Source: DAOPKN01 sp035391225 (GTDB taxonomy: Bacteria > Thermotogota > Thermotogae > MWEM01). From it: a stretch of 64,000 bases of DNA. Made by a program: the position numbers and the translations under genes. The notes beneath the pieces were generated by a model, which searched no databases, was not told the DNA's origin, and saw nothing but the letters and a program-made list of their open reading frames with translations. Of the stretch, positions 1-8,891 are shown one piece after another; position 1 is the first letter of the stretch, and each line of letters starts with the position of its first letter. The DNA lies in the NCBI GenBank assembly GCA_035391225.1, contig DAOPKN010000007.1, forward strand, positions 1 through 64,000, read 5' to 3'.

Positions 1-225
1 TTCGTTTGTCAACTCTTCTCCCTTCCCTCTTCGTGTTAATTTCAAGTGAATACACCCTTCCACTCTTCGCGGTATACTCCCCTCTCCCCTGGTTTCTCGT
101 TTTGGGGAGTTGTTTCCTTGGATGGGCACTTTTCTTGTCCGGATTCTTCCGGTTTCCCTTGCAGGGAATCTCTTTCCCGTGGGCATGGATTGCTCGAACA
201 ATGGGTTTTTTAATCTATCCAACTA
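1..225. other. Window edge, no gene supported
   Basis: This stretch holds a 75-codon open frame at 6-233, but it lacks a ribosome binding site and its Phe/Leu/Pro/Ser-rich make-up is typical of chance frames here. On the minus strand a TTGACA at 7-12 could be the -35 box of a gene reading left out of the window. Nothing else is recognisable. Confidence 0.4.
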
Positions 226-234
226 TGATATAAT
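226..234 (+). promoter_or_regulatory. Extended -10 promoter of the 5'-nucleotidase gene
   Basis: TGA followed directly by a perfect TATAAT (229-234) gives an extended -10. The expected -35 position is only a T-run, as in several other promoters of this window. Transcription would start near 241, leaving about 30 bases of leader with GAGGGAGG before the ATG at 272. Confidence 0.6.
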
Positions 235-271
235 TATCTGGAGCCATTATCTTTTTGAGGGAGGTTTTTTC

Positions 272-1768
272 ATGAAGAAACTTGCGGTTTTTTTGAGCTT
301 ACTTGTTTTGATTTCCTTCTCCTTGTTTGCGGTGACGCAACATCTCACCATTCTTCACGTGAATGACACCCATGGCCATGCCTGGGCTTTCGGTAGTGGT
401 CAAGTTGGAGGGTTTGCGGCTGTTTCCTGGATCGTTGACGAAATCCGCGCCGAGGTCGAGGCGTGTGGCGGAAACGTCTTGGTTTTGCATGCTGGGGATA
501 TCAATACCGGAGTACCCGAATCCGACCAACTGGATGCCATCCCGGATATTGTGGCCATGAACATGATTGGATTCGATGCTTTCGTGCTGGGAAACCACGA
601 ATTTGACAAGTCCAGGGACGTGTTGATGAACCAAATCGATTTCCTGGAAATGCCCGTTCTCAGTGCCAACATCCTTGACGAAGAGGGAAACCCTTACTTC
701 ACGCCCTACGTCATCCTCGAACTGGGCGGCGTAAACGTGGCCATCTTTGGCTTGACCACCGAATACACGGTGTATGCCGAACCCATTTACCTGGATGGAT
801 TGACGTTTGAAAATGTCATCGAAACCACCAAGAAACTGTTGCCGGATTTGCAGGAACAAGCGGATGTGATTATCGCCCTTACCCACTTGGGGTACGGCGA
901 AACCTTGTTCGACGAAACCACTTCCGATATGTTGGCACAGGCAGTGGATGGAATCGATGTTATCGTGGATGGCCACTCCCACACTCTTTTCGAGGAAGCT
1001 CCCGTGTACGGGGAAACCATCTTGGTGCAAGCCGGAGATTGGAATCGCTACGTAGGGCGCCTGGACCTGACCCTCGTGGACGGTGACGTGGTGGACTTCA
1101 GTTGGACCGCCATCCCTGTCACACCGGAAAATTATCCCCAAGACCCCAAGGTTGCAGCTGCTTTGGACTACTTCTGGAAACTGGGCGGCGAAAAGCTCAA
1201 CGTGGTTGTGGGAAAAACCGCGATTCCCCTTAATGGAGAACGCGCAGACGTGCGCTCCAAGAACACCAACCTGAGCAACCTGATCACAGACGCCATGGTT
1301 TGGAAGTCGGGCGCCGACATTGCCATTGCCAACGGCGGCGGTATCCGAGCATCTATCGGAGAAGGGGACATCACCTACCGAGATGTTTTGACGGTTCTTC
1401 CCTTTGGAAACGTGCTGTACGAATTTACCCTGCGTGGAGAGGAAGTCATGGGTATCTTGGAGTACGCTGCCACGATTCCCGACGGGGCTGGCGCGTGGAT
1501 GCAATCTTCCGGGCTTTCCTACACCTACGAGAACGGCGCGTTCAAGGATGTATTAGTCCAAGGCGAACCCATTGAGATGGACAAGATGTACAAGCTCGCC
1601 ACCAACGATTACATGGCCGGTGGCGGAGATGGGTATACCATGCTTCCTACCTACAAGGCTCGCGGGTACGATACCGGTTTCGTGCTGGCCGATGTTGTGA
1701 AGCAATACCTCGAAAAACTGGGCACAATCGAGTCTTACGATGACAGCCAGCGCACCATTTACAAGTAA
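272..1768 (+). CDS. Secreted 5'-nucleotidase / 2',3'-cyclic-nucleotide phosphodiesterase family protein
   Basis: 498 residues. Residues 1-20 form a signal peptide ending in LFA, so the enzyme acts outside the cytoplasm. The calcineurin-type metallophosphatase domain follows: HVNDTHGH (29-36), HAGD (73-76), GNHEF (107-111), THLG (204-207) and DGHSHT (233-238) supply the two-metal site. The C-terminal 5'-nucleotidase domain carries NGGGIRA (354-360) and GGDGYTM (451-457), which bind the nucleoside. Length and domain order match the UshA/CpdB group, which strips phosphate from nucleotides so that nucleosides and phosphate can be imported. The ATG at 272 was chosen over an upstream in-frame ATG (110) because GAGGGAGG (257-264) precedes it and the signal peptide begins there. 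The gene stands alone between its own promoter and a terminator. Whether it prefers 5'-nucleotides or cyclic nucleotides cannot be told. Confidence 0.93.
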   Translation: MKKLAVFLSLLVLISFSLFAVTQHLTILHVNDTHGHAWAFGSGQVGGFAAVSWIVDEIRAEVEACGGNVLVLHAGDINTGVPESDQLDAIPDIVAMNMIGFDAFVLGNHEFDKSRDVLMNQIDFLEMPVLSANILDEEGNPYFTPYVILELGGVNVAIFGLTTEYTVYAEPIYLDGLTFENVIETTKKLLPDLQEQADVIIALTHLGYGETLFDETTSDMLAQAVDGIDVIVDGHSHTLFEEAPVYGETILVQAGDWNRYVGRLDLTLVDGDVVDFSWTAIPVTPENYPQDPKVAAALDYFWKLGGEKLNVVVGKTAIPLNGERADVRSKNTNLSNLITDAMVWKSGADIAIANGGGIRASIGEGDITYRDVLTVLPFGNVLYEFTLRGEEVMGILEYAATIPDGAGAWMQSSGLSYTYENGAFKDVLVQGEPIEMDKMYKLATNDYMAGGGDGYTMLPTYKARGYDTGFVLADVVKQYLEKLGTIESYDDSQRTIYK

Positions 1769-1780
1769 GATCGCATTCTG

Positions 1781-1808
1781 AAGGGGGGACCCTTCGGGGT
1801 CCCTTTTT
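1781..1808 (+). terminator. Intrinsic terminator after the 5'-nucleotidase gene
   Basis: GGGACCC (1786-1792), a TTCG tetraloop, GGGTCCC (1797-1803) and then five T. It separates the nucleotidase from the lipoprotein genes. Confidence 0.9.
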
Positions 1809-1845
1809 GGTTTTCCCCGGAAAAACGTTTGGAAAAGAGAAAAGG

Positions 1846-1875
1846 TTGCATTTCAGGGGCCAAATGTACTACAAT
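1846..1875 (+). promoter_or_regulatory. Promoter of the small lipoprotein pair
   Basis: TTGCAT (1846-1851) and TACAAT (1870-1875) are separated by 18 bases. It lies between the upstream terminator and the ATG at 1912. Confidence 0.65.
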
Positions 1876-1911
1876 GTACCTTGGGAGAATTTATTTGGGA
1901 GGTGTTTTGCC

Positions 1912-2286
1912 ATGAAGAAGAAACTGGTATTCCTTGCTCTTGTTGTTTTCGCTTTTTTCTTTGTTAGCTGCAGCACAACCATCGGGTGGCCTTTCTACGG
2001 TGGATGGGGATTGACTTTCGATTGGGGAGTTTTCTGGGAAGGCTTCCTCGATGCTCCGCGGTCGGATATGCCCGCCCTCACCTTCCTGGTTGGACCGGAT
2101 GGAACCATCAACGACAACATCGAAATTGATGGCATCAATTACCCCATCAATGGGGAAGTTTCGGAAGACGGAACGGCCCGATTTACTTTCGCAGGAAGGA
2201 CTTTCGTGGGTCAGGCAGTTTCCAGCGAGTTGATGGAAGGAACCATCGTGGAGTTGTCGGGCGAATGGTCCGCTGTCCGACAGTAG
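1912..2286 (+). CDS. Small lipoprotein of unknown function
   Basis: 124 residues. A lysine-rich start, a hydrophobic stretch (5-18) and FVSC give a lipobox with Cys20 as the lipidated residue, so the mature protein should be membrane-anchored on the outside. The rest is short, Gly/Trp/acidic-rich and likely all beta strand. I recognise no family. GGGAGGTG ends 8 bases before the ATG at 1912, which is why this start is used instead of an earlier in-frame one. The next gene encodes another lipoprotein of similar size and style. Both end in a pattern of Gly, hydrophobics and a Trp in the last dozen residues, so they may be distant paralogues. They share one promoter and one terminator. Confidence 0.8.
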   Translation: MKKKLVFLALVVFAFFFVSCSTTIGWPFYGGWGLTFDWGVFWEGFLDAPRSDMPALTFLVGPDGTINDNIEIDGINYPINGEVSEDGTARFTFAGRTFVGQAVSSELMEGTIVELSGEWSAVRQ

Positions 2287-2308
2287 AAATGTGCAGGGGA
2301 GGTGCATC

Positions 2309-2737
2309 ATGAAAAAATTTGTTTGGGTATTGGCCGCGTTGATGCTTTTGACTCTGGTTTTGAGCTCCTGCTACATTTCCGTCCGCCGCGTTCCTCGCAT
2401 CAGTGGGGGCTGGACGTTCGAAGCCGAATGGGGAGTAATCACGGCAACAGGTTACTTGGAAATCGGGCAAACCAACTTCACGCAGTTGGATGGCAACGCG
2501 ACGCTCAACCATGGCGCGGTTCATATCAATGAACCTGGCGGCATCGTCGGAAGCGTTACCAGCACCAAGACCACGTACCTGGTGGATTTCTCTTTTGCGG
2601 ATGAAACGGGAGACTACCAGTACCGCTTTACCGCGGAGTGCAGTTCTCCCACCCCGGAGACGCTTTCCGGTATCATCTACGTGAATGAACTTGGTGTAGC
2701 GTCCCAAGGGCTTTGGGAAGCCGTAAAAACCTGGTAA
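2309..2737 (+). CDS. Small lipoprotein of unknown function (second of pair)
   Basis: 142 residues. The signal is MKKFVWVLAALMLL and the lipobox is LSSC with Cys21. The mature part is Gly/Thr-rich and predicted beta, with repeated short polar strands, and ends in GLWEAVKTW. No family is recognised. GGGGAGGTG precedes the ATG with normal spacing, and the gene starts 22 bases after the previous lipoprotein stops, so the two are co-transcribed. A hairpin terminator follows. Its resemblance to the upstream lipoprotein (size, Gly-Gly-Trp near the mature N-terminus, Trp at the C-terminus) suggests duplication followed by divergence. That is inference from composition, not an alignment. Confidence 0.8.
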   Translation: MKKFVWVLAALMLLTLVLSSCYISVRRVPRISGGWTFEAEWGVITATGYLEIGQTNFTQLDGNATLNHGAVHINEPGGIVGSVTSTKTTYLVDFSFADETGDYQYRFTAECSSPTPETLSGIIYVNELGVASQGLWEAVKTW

Positions 2738-2756
2738 ACCGAAAAGGGTTTGAAAG

Positions 2757-2788
2757 AAAGCACGTGCTGAATGGCGCGTGCTTTTTTT
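2757..2788 (+). terminator. Intrinsic terminator between convergent genes
   Basis: AAAGCACG (2757-2764) pairs with CGTGCTTT (2777-2784), with a T-run to 2788. It overlaps the stop codon of the converging SNF2 gene and may act weakly on that strand too. Confidence 0.8.
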
Positions 2789-5681
2789 ATGGTTCGAAGA
2801 TGCCGAGGATCTGTTCCCGGGAGAAGAACGTCTTCTCTCCCACTTGCACATCCACCAGTTGCTCGATCCATTCCTTCTTCTTCTGCTGCACTTGCAACAC
2901 TTTCTCTTCCACGCTGTCTTTTGTTATGATTCGGTACACCATGACCGGGTTTTTCTGCCCGATCCGATGCACACGGTCGATTGCCTGGTTTTCCACAGCG
3001 GGATTCCACCAGGGATCGAACAAAACAACGTATTCCGCCTTGGTGAGGTTGAGACCAACCCCCCCCACTTTCAACGAAAGCAAGAAAACAGAAGGATTCT
3101 CGGATTGCTGGAACGCCGAGACCACCTGTTGGCGGTTTTGGGTCTGGCCGTCCATGAAAAAACAGGGGAAAGCCATGCCCTTGAGGCTCTTTCGAAGAAT
3201 CCGCAACATGGATGCGAACTGGGAAAACACCAAAACACTGTGCCCTTCCGAAAGGAGCTCTTCGAGAAGTTCCAGCAGGTACTCCATTTTGCCGGAAACA
3301 CCTTGGTGGCCGGTTGTATCCAGGAAAAGCCCAGCATGAATGGCGAGCTGCCGCAACCGCAACAGGTGGGTCAGAACTTGGAAGCGGTTTTCCTGGAAAC
3401 TTTTCTCGTCCTGGCTTTTTTCCAGGATGTCTTGACGGGCCAGCTGGAAGTACTGCTGGTACATTTTTTCCTGGAATGGCTGCATTTCCACCAGGATGCT
3501 TTCCTCGGAACGTGGTGGAAGTTCGCTCAACACATCCGCTTTTCTCCGGCGCAGCATTAGGGGTTTGATCCTTTCTGTCAAGGATCCCGGATTGTTTTGC
3601 ACGATTTGGGAAAAAGCACGGTCACTCCCCAAAAAGCCTGGCAGCAAGAAGTTGAAGATATTCTTCAAATCGAAAGGCGAATTCTCCAGGGGAGTTCCGC
3701 TCAACGCCAATCGGTGCTGGAAACTGCATCCCTTGAGGGCCTGGAAGAGCTGTGTCTGCTTGTTCTTGAGAACTTGGGCCTCGTCCATTACCCCCACGTC
3801 CCATTTCCGGGAGGCAAAGAAGAGCTGGTCATTCCGGGCGGTTGCATACGTGGTAATGGTCACATCTGGCTCTTCTTGCTGCATTTTCGTGCGCTCGGAG
3901 GGAACGCCATGGTACACCTGGGTGGAAAGCCCCGGAGCAAAACGGGAAAGTTCAGACTTCCAGTTGAACAGCAAGGAACGGGGAACCACGATCAACGCGC
4001 GGAGGCTGTTGTTTCTTTCCTTGAACGAGAGCAGCCAGGCAATGGTTTGCACCGTTTTTCCCAAGCCCATGTCATCCGCCAGGATCCCCGCCAGGTGGAA
4101 ATTCTCCAGGAAACGCAGCCACTGGTATCCTTCCACCTGGTACCCGCGTAAGGTACCGGAAAACCCATCCGGAAGGGAATAACCATCCAGTGCATGCACA
4201 CCACCCATCTGCCGGATCCAGGCAGAGGTTCTTTCATCGGGCTGGAACGTGGTTTGCTCCTGTACCTCCTGGACCAATGCAGAGTCCCACCACGGGTGCT
4301 TTTCTTCGCCTCCGGTTTGCAGGATTTGCTGCAGTTTCCGGTACTTGCGCAACTCGTGGGGATCCACTTGAAAGATTTCGCCGTTGATTTCCACCACATG
4401 CGAATCGAACCGTACCATGTTCAGGAACTTGTCCCAGCTGATCTCCGTGTCCCCCAATGCAACCTCGAAACGAAGTGCAAACCAATCGATTTGGGAACGG
4501 GAAAACGCGCGCACTCTCGGAGTCACCGTCTTGGTGTGCAACAATTCGGGGGGACATTCCAAAATGGTCTCCGCGGAAAGGGCGGGGAAAAGCTGCTGCA
4601 CCAACTGGAGCACTTCCTCCAGGCGCAACCGCCAGGAGTGCCGGGGGACTATGGCCTGCGGAGAAGAATCCTGTGGGGATAGCTGCTTGAGGAACGTCCC
4701 CACTTTTTCCAGGTGCCCCTGCTCCCATTTCAGATCGCGGGGAATGTACGTGGTACTGTCCCCTGCGGGCACTTGGATTGTGTCTTCGGGTTTTTCCCCA
4801 TCCAAGGATAGCGGGAAATGCACTTCCTGGGTACCGTACCGAAAGGAACACGTGAACCGAAAGGCGAAATGTTCCCGCTCCAATTTCCAAAGCGCTTTGG
4901 GCGAAACGCGAACAATTTCCGGCACCCGGAGGAAAAATTCCCCGGAGACCCGAACTCCGTTCAAAAGCAGGTGCTTTACGAGGTTTGCGTCTCTTTCCGC
5001 ACGAAACTCTCCCGCCCGGGTTGGCAACTCGGAAACGTGTTCGGCAATGTAGAGTACTTTCCCCATGTCCAGCTTGCTGTTCACGGGATATAGGGTACCG
5101 CGAAAGTAGATCCCCAGGTTGTTCCTTTCGCCGAAAACCGGCAAGATCGGCTCGGAAGAGGGCCCTTCCTGGTACAACTCCGCAAACGGAAACCGTTCCC
5201 CGTGCTCCGGGTCCTCGAAACCAAAACAATTGGATTCGGGGCTCTCTGCAGGAAACATGGTCGTGTCCTTCCAAATGGAAGGAACAAGGGGGGGGCCAAA
5301 GGAGACTTTTTCCCCGGTGATCCCATCGATCACATGCGGATAGGAAGAAAACAGTTTGCAAAACCGTTGCACATCGTGGATACGGAAGAAACCGTTGTCG
5401 AAAGCGTGCCTCTCGTCCAAGCGAAACGAATCCGAGGTGGCCAATTCCACCAAGCTGTACAGGGGAAAGGGGAGCCGGGGATCTTTCATTTGGTTTAAGC
5501 GTAAGGGTTTTTGCCCCGTTTTGATGGGCTGGCCTTTCTTTCCCATTTTTCGCAACCAAAGCTTGAAAACCAGCTGCCACAGAGTGGGAAAGAGCTCGAG
5601 GAACACAATCCCTTCCTCATCAACGGCATCCCTTTGCAAAAAAAGGATGCCGTGTGGGAAATTCTGAAAAAAGGGGTCCAT
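2787..5681 (-). CDS. SNF2-family DEAD/H helicase
   Basis: 964 residues. The C-terminal half is a complete SNF2 motor: motif I DDMGLGKT near residue 535, a DEAQ Walker B variant near 631, LSGTPLENS (motif III), then the second RecA domain with LVFSQFASM, GGVGLNLT and DRVHRIGQ (motifs V and VI, from about 870). The first 500 residues resemble the N-terminal region found in bacterial SNF2/HepA-like helicases, but I see no zinc-binding SWIM motif. Such ATPases translocate on duplex DNA and remodel protein-DNA complexes or RNA polymerase. The start ATG at 5681 has GGAGGAG just upstream. It is the last gene of the gatA operon, 42 bases behind serine dehydratase alpha. No restriction, methylase or BREX genes adjoin it, so a housekeeping role is as likely as defence. 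Confidence 0.9.
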   Translation of the reverse strand: MDPFFQNFPHGILFLQRDAVDEEGIVFLELFPTLWQLVFKLWLRKMGKKGQPIKTGQKPLRLNQMKDPRLPFPLYSLVELATSDSFRLDERHAFDNGFFRIHDVQRFCKLFSSYPHVIDGITGEKVSFGPPLVPSIWKDTTMFPAESPESNCFGFEDPEHGERFPFAELYQEGPSSEPILPVFGERNNLGIYFRGTLYPVNSKLDMGKVLYIAEHVSELPTRAGEFRAERDANLVKHLLLNGVRVSGEFFLRVPEIVRVSPKALWKLEREHFAFRFTCSFRYGTQEVHFPLSLDGEKPEDTIQVPAGDSTTYIPRDLKWEQGHLEKVGTFLKQLSPQDSSPQAIVPRHSWRLRLEEVLQLVQQLFPALSAETILECPPELLHTKTVTPRVRAFSRSQIDWFALRFEVALGDTEISWDKFLNMVRFDSHVVEINGEIFQVDPHELRKYRKLQQILQTGGEEKHPWWDSALVQEVQEQTTFQPDERTSAWIRQMGGVHALDGYSLPDGFSGTLRGYQVEGYQWLRFLENFHLAGILADDMGLGKTVQTIAWLLSFKERNNSLRALIVVPRSLLFNWKSELSRFAPGLSTQVYHGVPSERTKMQQEEPDVTITTYATARNDQLFFASRKWDVGVMDEAQVLKNKQTQLFQALKGCSFQHRLALSGTPLENSPFDLKNIFNFLLPGFLGSDRAFSQIVQNNPGSLTERIKPLMLRRRKADVLSELPPRSEESILVEMQPFQEKMYQQYFQLARQDILEKSQDEKSFQENRFQVLTHLLRLRQLAIHAGLFLDTTGHQGVSGKMEYLLELLEELLSEGHSVLVFSQFASMLRILRKSLKGMAFPCFFMDGQTQNRQQVVSAFQQSENPSVFLLSLKVGGVGLNLTKAEYVVLFDPWWNPAVENQAIDRVHRIGQKNPVMVYRIITKDSVEEKVLQVQQKKKEWIEQLVDVQVGEKTFFSREQILGIFEP

Positions 5682-5723
5682 TTCGCCTACTCCTCCGTCA
5701 AAATTCCAGGAAGGACATGCCTT

Positions 5724-6602
5724 TTATTCCCCGCCAGGGGATTTCTCCAAGAATTCGCGCACCTTTTCGTGCGCACTGGCAGAAATGGCAATGCCCCCCA
5801 TTCCGGTTTCCTTCAAGTCGGGGTGCATCATTCTTCCCACCCGTTGCATCGCCAACACCACTTCATCCAGGGGAATCAGCGACTCCACGCCCGAAAGAGC
5901 CATCTCTGCCGTCGAAGTGGCCACTGAAACACCAACCGCGTTCCTTTTCACGCAAGGCACTTCCACGAACCCCCCCACAGGGTCACACACCAGTCCCATG
6001 AGGGCCTTCAGGGAGAGCGCGGCGGCATTCCCCACCACTTGGCAATCCCCCCCCAAGATGTATGCCAAGCAGGAAGAGGCCATGGCGGTGGCAGTTCCAA
6101 TTTCGGCTTGGCAGCCTGCCTGTGCTCCGGAAATGGAAGCGCGGGCGGCAATGATATTGCCAATGGCCCCTGCTACCACGAAACCGTTGCCAATCTCCTC
6201 CGTGCTTTTGTGCAGGATTCGTTGGCACGCAAACAAAATCCCGGGGAGAACTCCACAAGAACCGGCAGTTGGGCAGGCCAAAACCTTTCCCATTGCCGCG
6301 TTGCTTTCCGCCATGGAAAGGGCTGCTACCGTGGCGGTGTGCACGAAGGGACTTAGCAAACGCGCACCGTAATGCGCTACCAAGCGTGCATTACACCCCG
6401 TCCAACCGGTGAGCGTTTTATGGTCTTGGGCGTACTGCTTCTTTTCCTCTTCCAGCAGCTCTACCAGCCAGCAGGAAAGCTTTTTTTGCAGCGCTTGTGG
6501 GTCCACACCCGTTTCGGACATTTCCAACATCAGCACGACTTCGTGCAGGGGCAAGTCGGATTGCTGGGACAGTGCGATCAGATCATGAAAGGTCATTTTC
6601 AT
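5724..6602 (-). CDS. sdaAA: L-serine dehydratase, iron-sulfur-dependent, alpha subunit
   Basis: 292 residues, the usual size for the separate alpha subunit. The enzyme deaminates L-serine to pyruvate and ammonia with a [4Fe-4S] cluster as Lewis acid. CPTAGSCGVLPG (mid-protein) and GAQAGCQAEIG carry the conserved cysteines that bind the cluster. The N-terminal helical part and the C-terminal CDPVGGFVEVPC segment are typical. It overlaps the upstream beta-subunit gene by 20 bases, so translation is coupled and a 1:1 complex is expected. The enzyme feeds serine carbon into pyruvate fermentation. The cluster makes it oxygen-sensitive, consistent with an anaerobe. Confidence 0.93.
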   Translation of the reverse strand: MKMTFHDLIALSQQSDLPLHEVVLMLEMSETGVDPQALQKKLSCWLVELLEEEKKQYAQDHKTLTGWTGCNARLVAHYGARLLSPFVHTATVAALSMAESNAAMGKVLACPTAGSCGVLPGILFACQRILHKSTEEIGNGFVVAGAIGNIIAARASISGAQAGCQAEIGTATAMASSCLAYILGGDCQVVGNAAALSLKALMGLVCDPVGGFVEVPCVKRNAVGVSVATSTAEMALSGVESLIPLDEVVLAMQRVGRMMHPDLKETGMGGIAISASAHEKVREFLEKSPGGE

Positions 6603-7254
6603 TCACCAGGCTTGGAACGTAGAAAGCTTCTTCCACCACGTCCAGGGATTTGAGTGCGAAAAGGTTGGAAAAGGGCATTTCCTCGTCGAGCTCGATTATG
6701 GTCAGGGCTTTTGCGGACAACTTGTTCACCCTTCGCAAGTACAGGTTGGCCACGTTGACTCCCACTTGTTCCAAGATTCGTGCCAGGGCTTTGCGCGTAT
6801 CCTTGTTGATGAGGAGAATCGCGGGGTATTCCCCGGAAAGATCGCAATCCACACCGTTGATACGTACCACGCGGATCATTCCCCCACCCGTGGAGGAGGC
6901 CACCACCTCGTGGAAGATGGAACCCTTCCACGATTCCACGCGAACGGTGTTGGGGTGCACCTCGCCCAAGTCCTGCTCGGAAAACTCCCAGGACAATCCC
7001 CTTGCCTTCGCCAAAATGAACGCGTTCCGGATCTGGGGATCGGATTCGGACAGTCCAATGGCTCCGGCCACCAAGGCTTTGTGGGTTCCATGCCCCTTTC
7101 CCGTTTTGCAAAAAGAATGGTGGAGATGGAAGGAACAGCGGTCCGGGCATCCTGCCATCAAACCGTATACGAAGCGTCCAATCCTCTCCGCCCCCAAGGT
7201 GTGGGAACTCGAAGGACCAATCATCATGGGACCCAGAATGTCTTTTATCGCCAC
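6583..7254 (-). CDS. sdaAB: L-serine dehydratase, iron-sulfur-dependent, beta subunit
   Basis: 223 residues. GPSSSHT near residue 14 is the family signature, followed by a region with HSFCKTGKGHGT. The last 75 residues form an ACT domain (VNGVDCDLSGEYPAILLINK onward), which in this family is a regulatory ligand site. The start is a GTG at 7254 preceded by AAGGAGGAGGG. The alpha subunit overlaps its end by 20 bases. It follows a 65-residue membrane peptide gene after 12 bases. Together the pair encodes the two-chain Bacillus/Thermotoga-type serine dehydratase rather than the single-chain enzyme of enteric bacteria. Confidence 0.93.
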   Translation of the reverse strand: MAIKDILGPMMIGPSSSHTLGAERIGRFVYGLMAGCPDRCSFHLHHSFCKTGKGHGTHKALVAGAIGLSESDPQIRNAFILAKARGLSWEFSEQDLGEVHPNTVRVESWKGSIFHEVVASSTGGGMIRVVRINGVDCDLSGEYPAILLINKDTRKALARILEQVGVNVANLYLRRVNKLSAKALTIIELDEEMPFSNLFALKSLDVVEEAFYVPSLVNENDLS

Positions 7255-7266
7255 TTTCCCTCCTCC

Positions 7267-7464
7267 TTACAAAAAATCCACCACGAGGTGGAACAACGAA
7301 ACACCCAGCAACACGTAGAACATCACTTCCAGGCTCAGGAAATTCTTCTTGAGGGTTTGGAGTTCTTCGGATAGGTCCCGGTACTCGTTGCTCAGGAAAC
7401 TTTGCACGCGATCGATCTTTTCCTCCACGATCGCGAAACGATTCTCGTTCTTCGGTTCATTCAT
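7267..7464 (-). CDS. Small membrane-anchored coiled-coil peptide
   Basis: 65 residues: a charged, heptad-like helix over about residues 8-45 followed by one C-terminal transmembrane segment (MFYVLLGVSLFHLVVDFL). The ATG overlaps the gatB stop as ATGA, and serine dehydratase beta follows 12 bases later, so it is a real link in a coupled operon despite its size. It is not GatC: it lacks the GatC pattern of an N-terminal helix ending in LARLELSEEE, and it has a membrane anchor. The function is unknown. A single tail-anchored helix could tether or oligomerise a partner protein. Confidence 0.7.
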   Translation of the reverse strand: MNEPKNENRFAIVEEKIDRVQSFLSNEYRDLSEELQTLKKNFLSLEVMFYVLLGVSLFHLVVDFL

Positions 7465-8891
7465 CGCTTTCCTCCAAGTGTATCCCGTAGAATTTTCAGA
7501 ACGACTTCCGGGATGGCTTTTCCCTTGCTTTTTTGGAGCACCTGCCCCATGAAAAAATGCAAGAGCCCCGTCTTTCCCGCATGGTACTTTTCCAACTCAC
7601 GGGGGTGTTCTTCCAGTACTTCCTCCACCCACTTGTGCATCGAGGCTTCATCGGGCAAAACCGGCTGCAACACCTCCAACGGCTTCTCCGAACCGCGAAT
7701 GCGCGCGCGGATCCACTCACGGGCGGAAGAAAAGGGGAGTTGTCCGGATTGCACCTTCTTCACCAAGTCCACGAGTTGCTTGGGGGTGAGAGGGGTCTGA
7801 GAAAACTCCTTTTCCTGGCGGTGTAACTGGCCCTGTATCTCGCCGCGCAACCATTTCAGGATTTCTCCCGGTTCTTCCAGGAGTTGCCGGCACTCTTCGA
7901 AAAAGGACCGAAACGCGGGATTTTGCCACAGGAAGAGGGCATCGGGGTACGAAAGCCCTTGCGCGCGCATGTACCTTCGGATCTGCTGGTGGGGAAGCTC
8001 CGGAAGATCGGAAAACAATCCGGATAGGGTGTGGGGGGACAGGAAAACCGGTCCCAAATCCGGTTCGGGAAAATAGCGGTACTCGCCGAGGCTCTCTTTT
8101 TCGCGAAGCAAGAAGGTTCGTTTTGCGGATGCATCCCAGCCCCTCGTTTGCGGGGAAGACAGCTTTCCCGACTCCAGCTGTGCTTGAAGCCGGACAATCT
8201 CGAATTCCAGGGCCTTTTGCAGGAAGGAGAAGGAATTTAGGTTTTTCACTTCCATTCGGGAAGAGCACCGCACACCATCCCCGGAGCAAACGGAAACGTT
8301 GGCATCGCAGCGCAAAGCGCCCCATTCCATGTCTCCGGACGTCACTTCCAGGAAACGCAGCGTATCCCGAAGCTGTTGGAAGAAAGACCGCGCTTGTTCC
8401 GGGGTCCGTTTGGCAGGCTCCGTTACGATTTCCACGAGGGGAATTCCACTTCGGTTGTCGTCAATCCCCGTGAAACCATCCTGGGAAAGGTACACCAAGC
8501 GGGCTGCATCTTCTTCGATATGTACCCTGCGAATGGCCCATTCCAATTCCTCCCCCTGCGGAGAAAAAAAACGGAAACTCCCATTTCGCCCCAGTGGATG
8601 AAAAAACTGGGTGATTTGGTACCCCTTGGGTAAGTCGGGGTAGAAGTAATTTTTCCGGTCGAACGTACTTTGCGGGTTGATTTCACAGCCCAAGGCCAGG
8701 GCGATTTTCGTGGCAAGAAGCGCCACCTCCCTGTTGAAAACGGGGAGAGCGCCGGGATGCCCCGTGCACACCTCGCAGATGCTGGAATTGGGTGCAGCCC
8801 CGGGGGCCGCAACTTCGCAGCCGCAAAAAGCCTTGGTGCGGGTGGCAAGCTGTACATGGATCTCCAACCCGATTCGGGGCTGGTAGGTCAT
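7461..8891 (-). CDS. gatB: Aspartyl/glutamyl-tRNA(Asn/Gln) amidotransferase subunit B
   Basis: 476 residues, the normal GatB length. The start ATG at 8891 gives MTYQPRIGLEIHVQL, the family's N-terminus. An in-frame upstream extension has no such match and overlaps gatA. The zinc-site region CGCE...SSICEVCTGHPGALP follows, then the kinase-like domain that activates the misacylated Glu or Asp, and a C-terminal YqeY-like helical tail (about 330-476) that binds the tRNA. With GatA it converts Glu-tRNA(Gln) or Asp-tRNA(Asn) to the amidated forms, so the organism probably lacks GlnRS and/or AsnRS. Its start overlaps the gatA stop by four bases (ATGA). No gatC lies in this operon. Confidence 0.95.
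   Translation of the reverse strand: MTYQPRIGLEIHVQLATRTKAFCGCEVAAPGAAPNSSICEVCTGHPGALPVFNREVALLATKIALALGCEINPQSTFDRKNYFYPDLPKGYQITQFFHPLGRNGSFRFFSPQGEELEWAIRRVHIEEDAARLVYLSQDGFTGIDDNRSGIPLVEIVTEPAKRTPEQARSFFQQLRDTLRFLEVTSGDMEWGALRCDANVSVCSGDGVRCSSRMEVKNLNSFSFLQKALEFEIVRLQAQLESGKLSSPQTRGWDASAKRTFLLREKESLGEYRYFPEPDLGPVFLSPHTLSGLFSDLPELPHQQIRRYMRAQGLSYPDALFLWQNPAFRSFFEECRQLLEEPGEILKWLRGEIQGQLHRQEKEFSQTPLTPKQLVDLVKKVQSGQLPFSSAREWIRARIRGSEKPLEVLQPVLPDEASMHKWVEEVLEEHPRELEKYHAGKTGLLHFFMGQVLQKSKGKAIPEVVLKILRDTLGGKR

Noticed and set aside
6..233. 75-codon plus-strand frame at the window edge
   Set aside because: No ribosome site, overlaps the promoter of the 5'-nucleotidase gene, and the composition is that of chance pyrimidine-rich frames in this sequence.
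299..1504. 401-codon minus-strand frame opposite the 5'-nucleotidase gene
   Set aside because: Shadow of a gene with clear metallophosphatase motifs; His/Val/Gly-rich without any motif.
2787..5681. SNF2 helicase as part of a BREX- or Dnd-like defence island with the DUF2791 ATPase
   Set aside because: The two genes lie 54 kb apart, each in an operon of housekeeping genes, and no methylase, PglZ or nuclease accompanies either.
7267..7464. GatC candidate
   Set aside because: Right neighbourhood, but it has a C-terminal membrane helix and no GatC motif.
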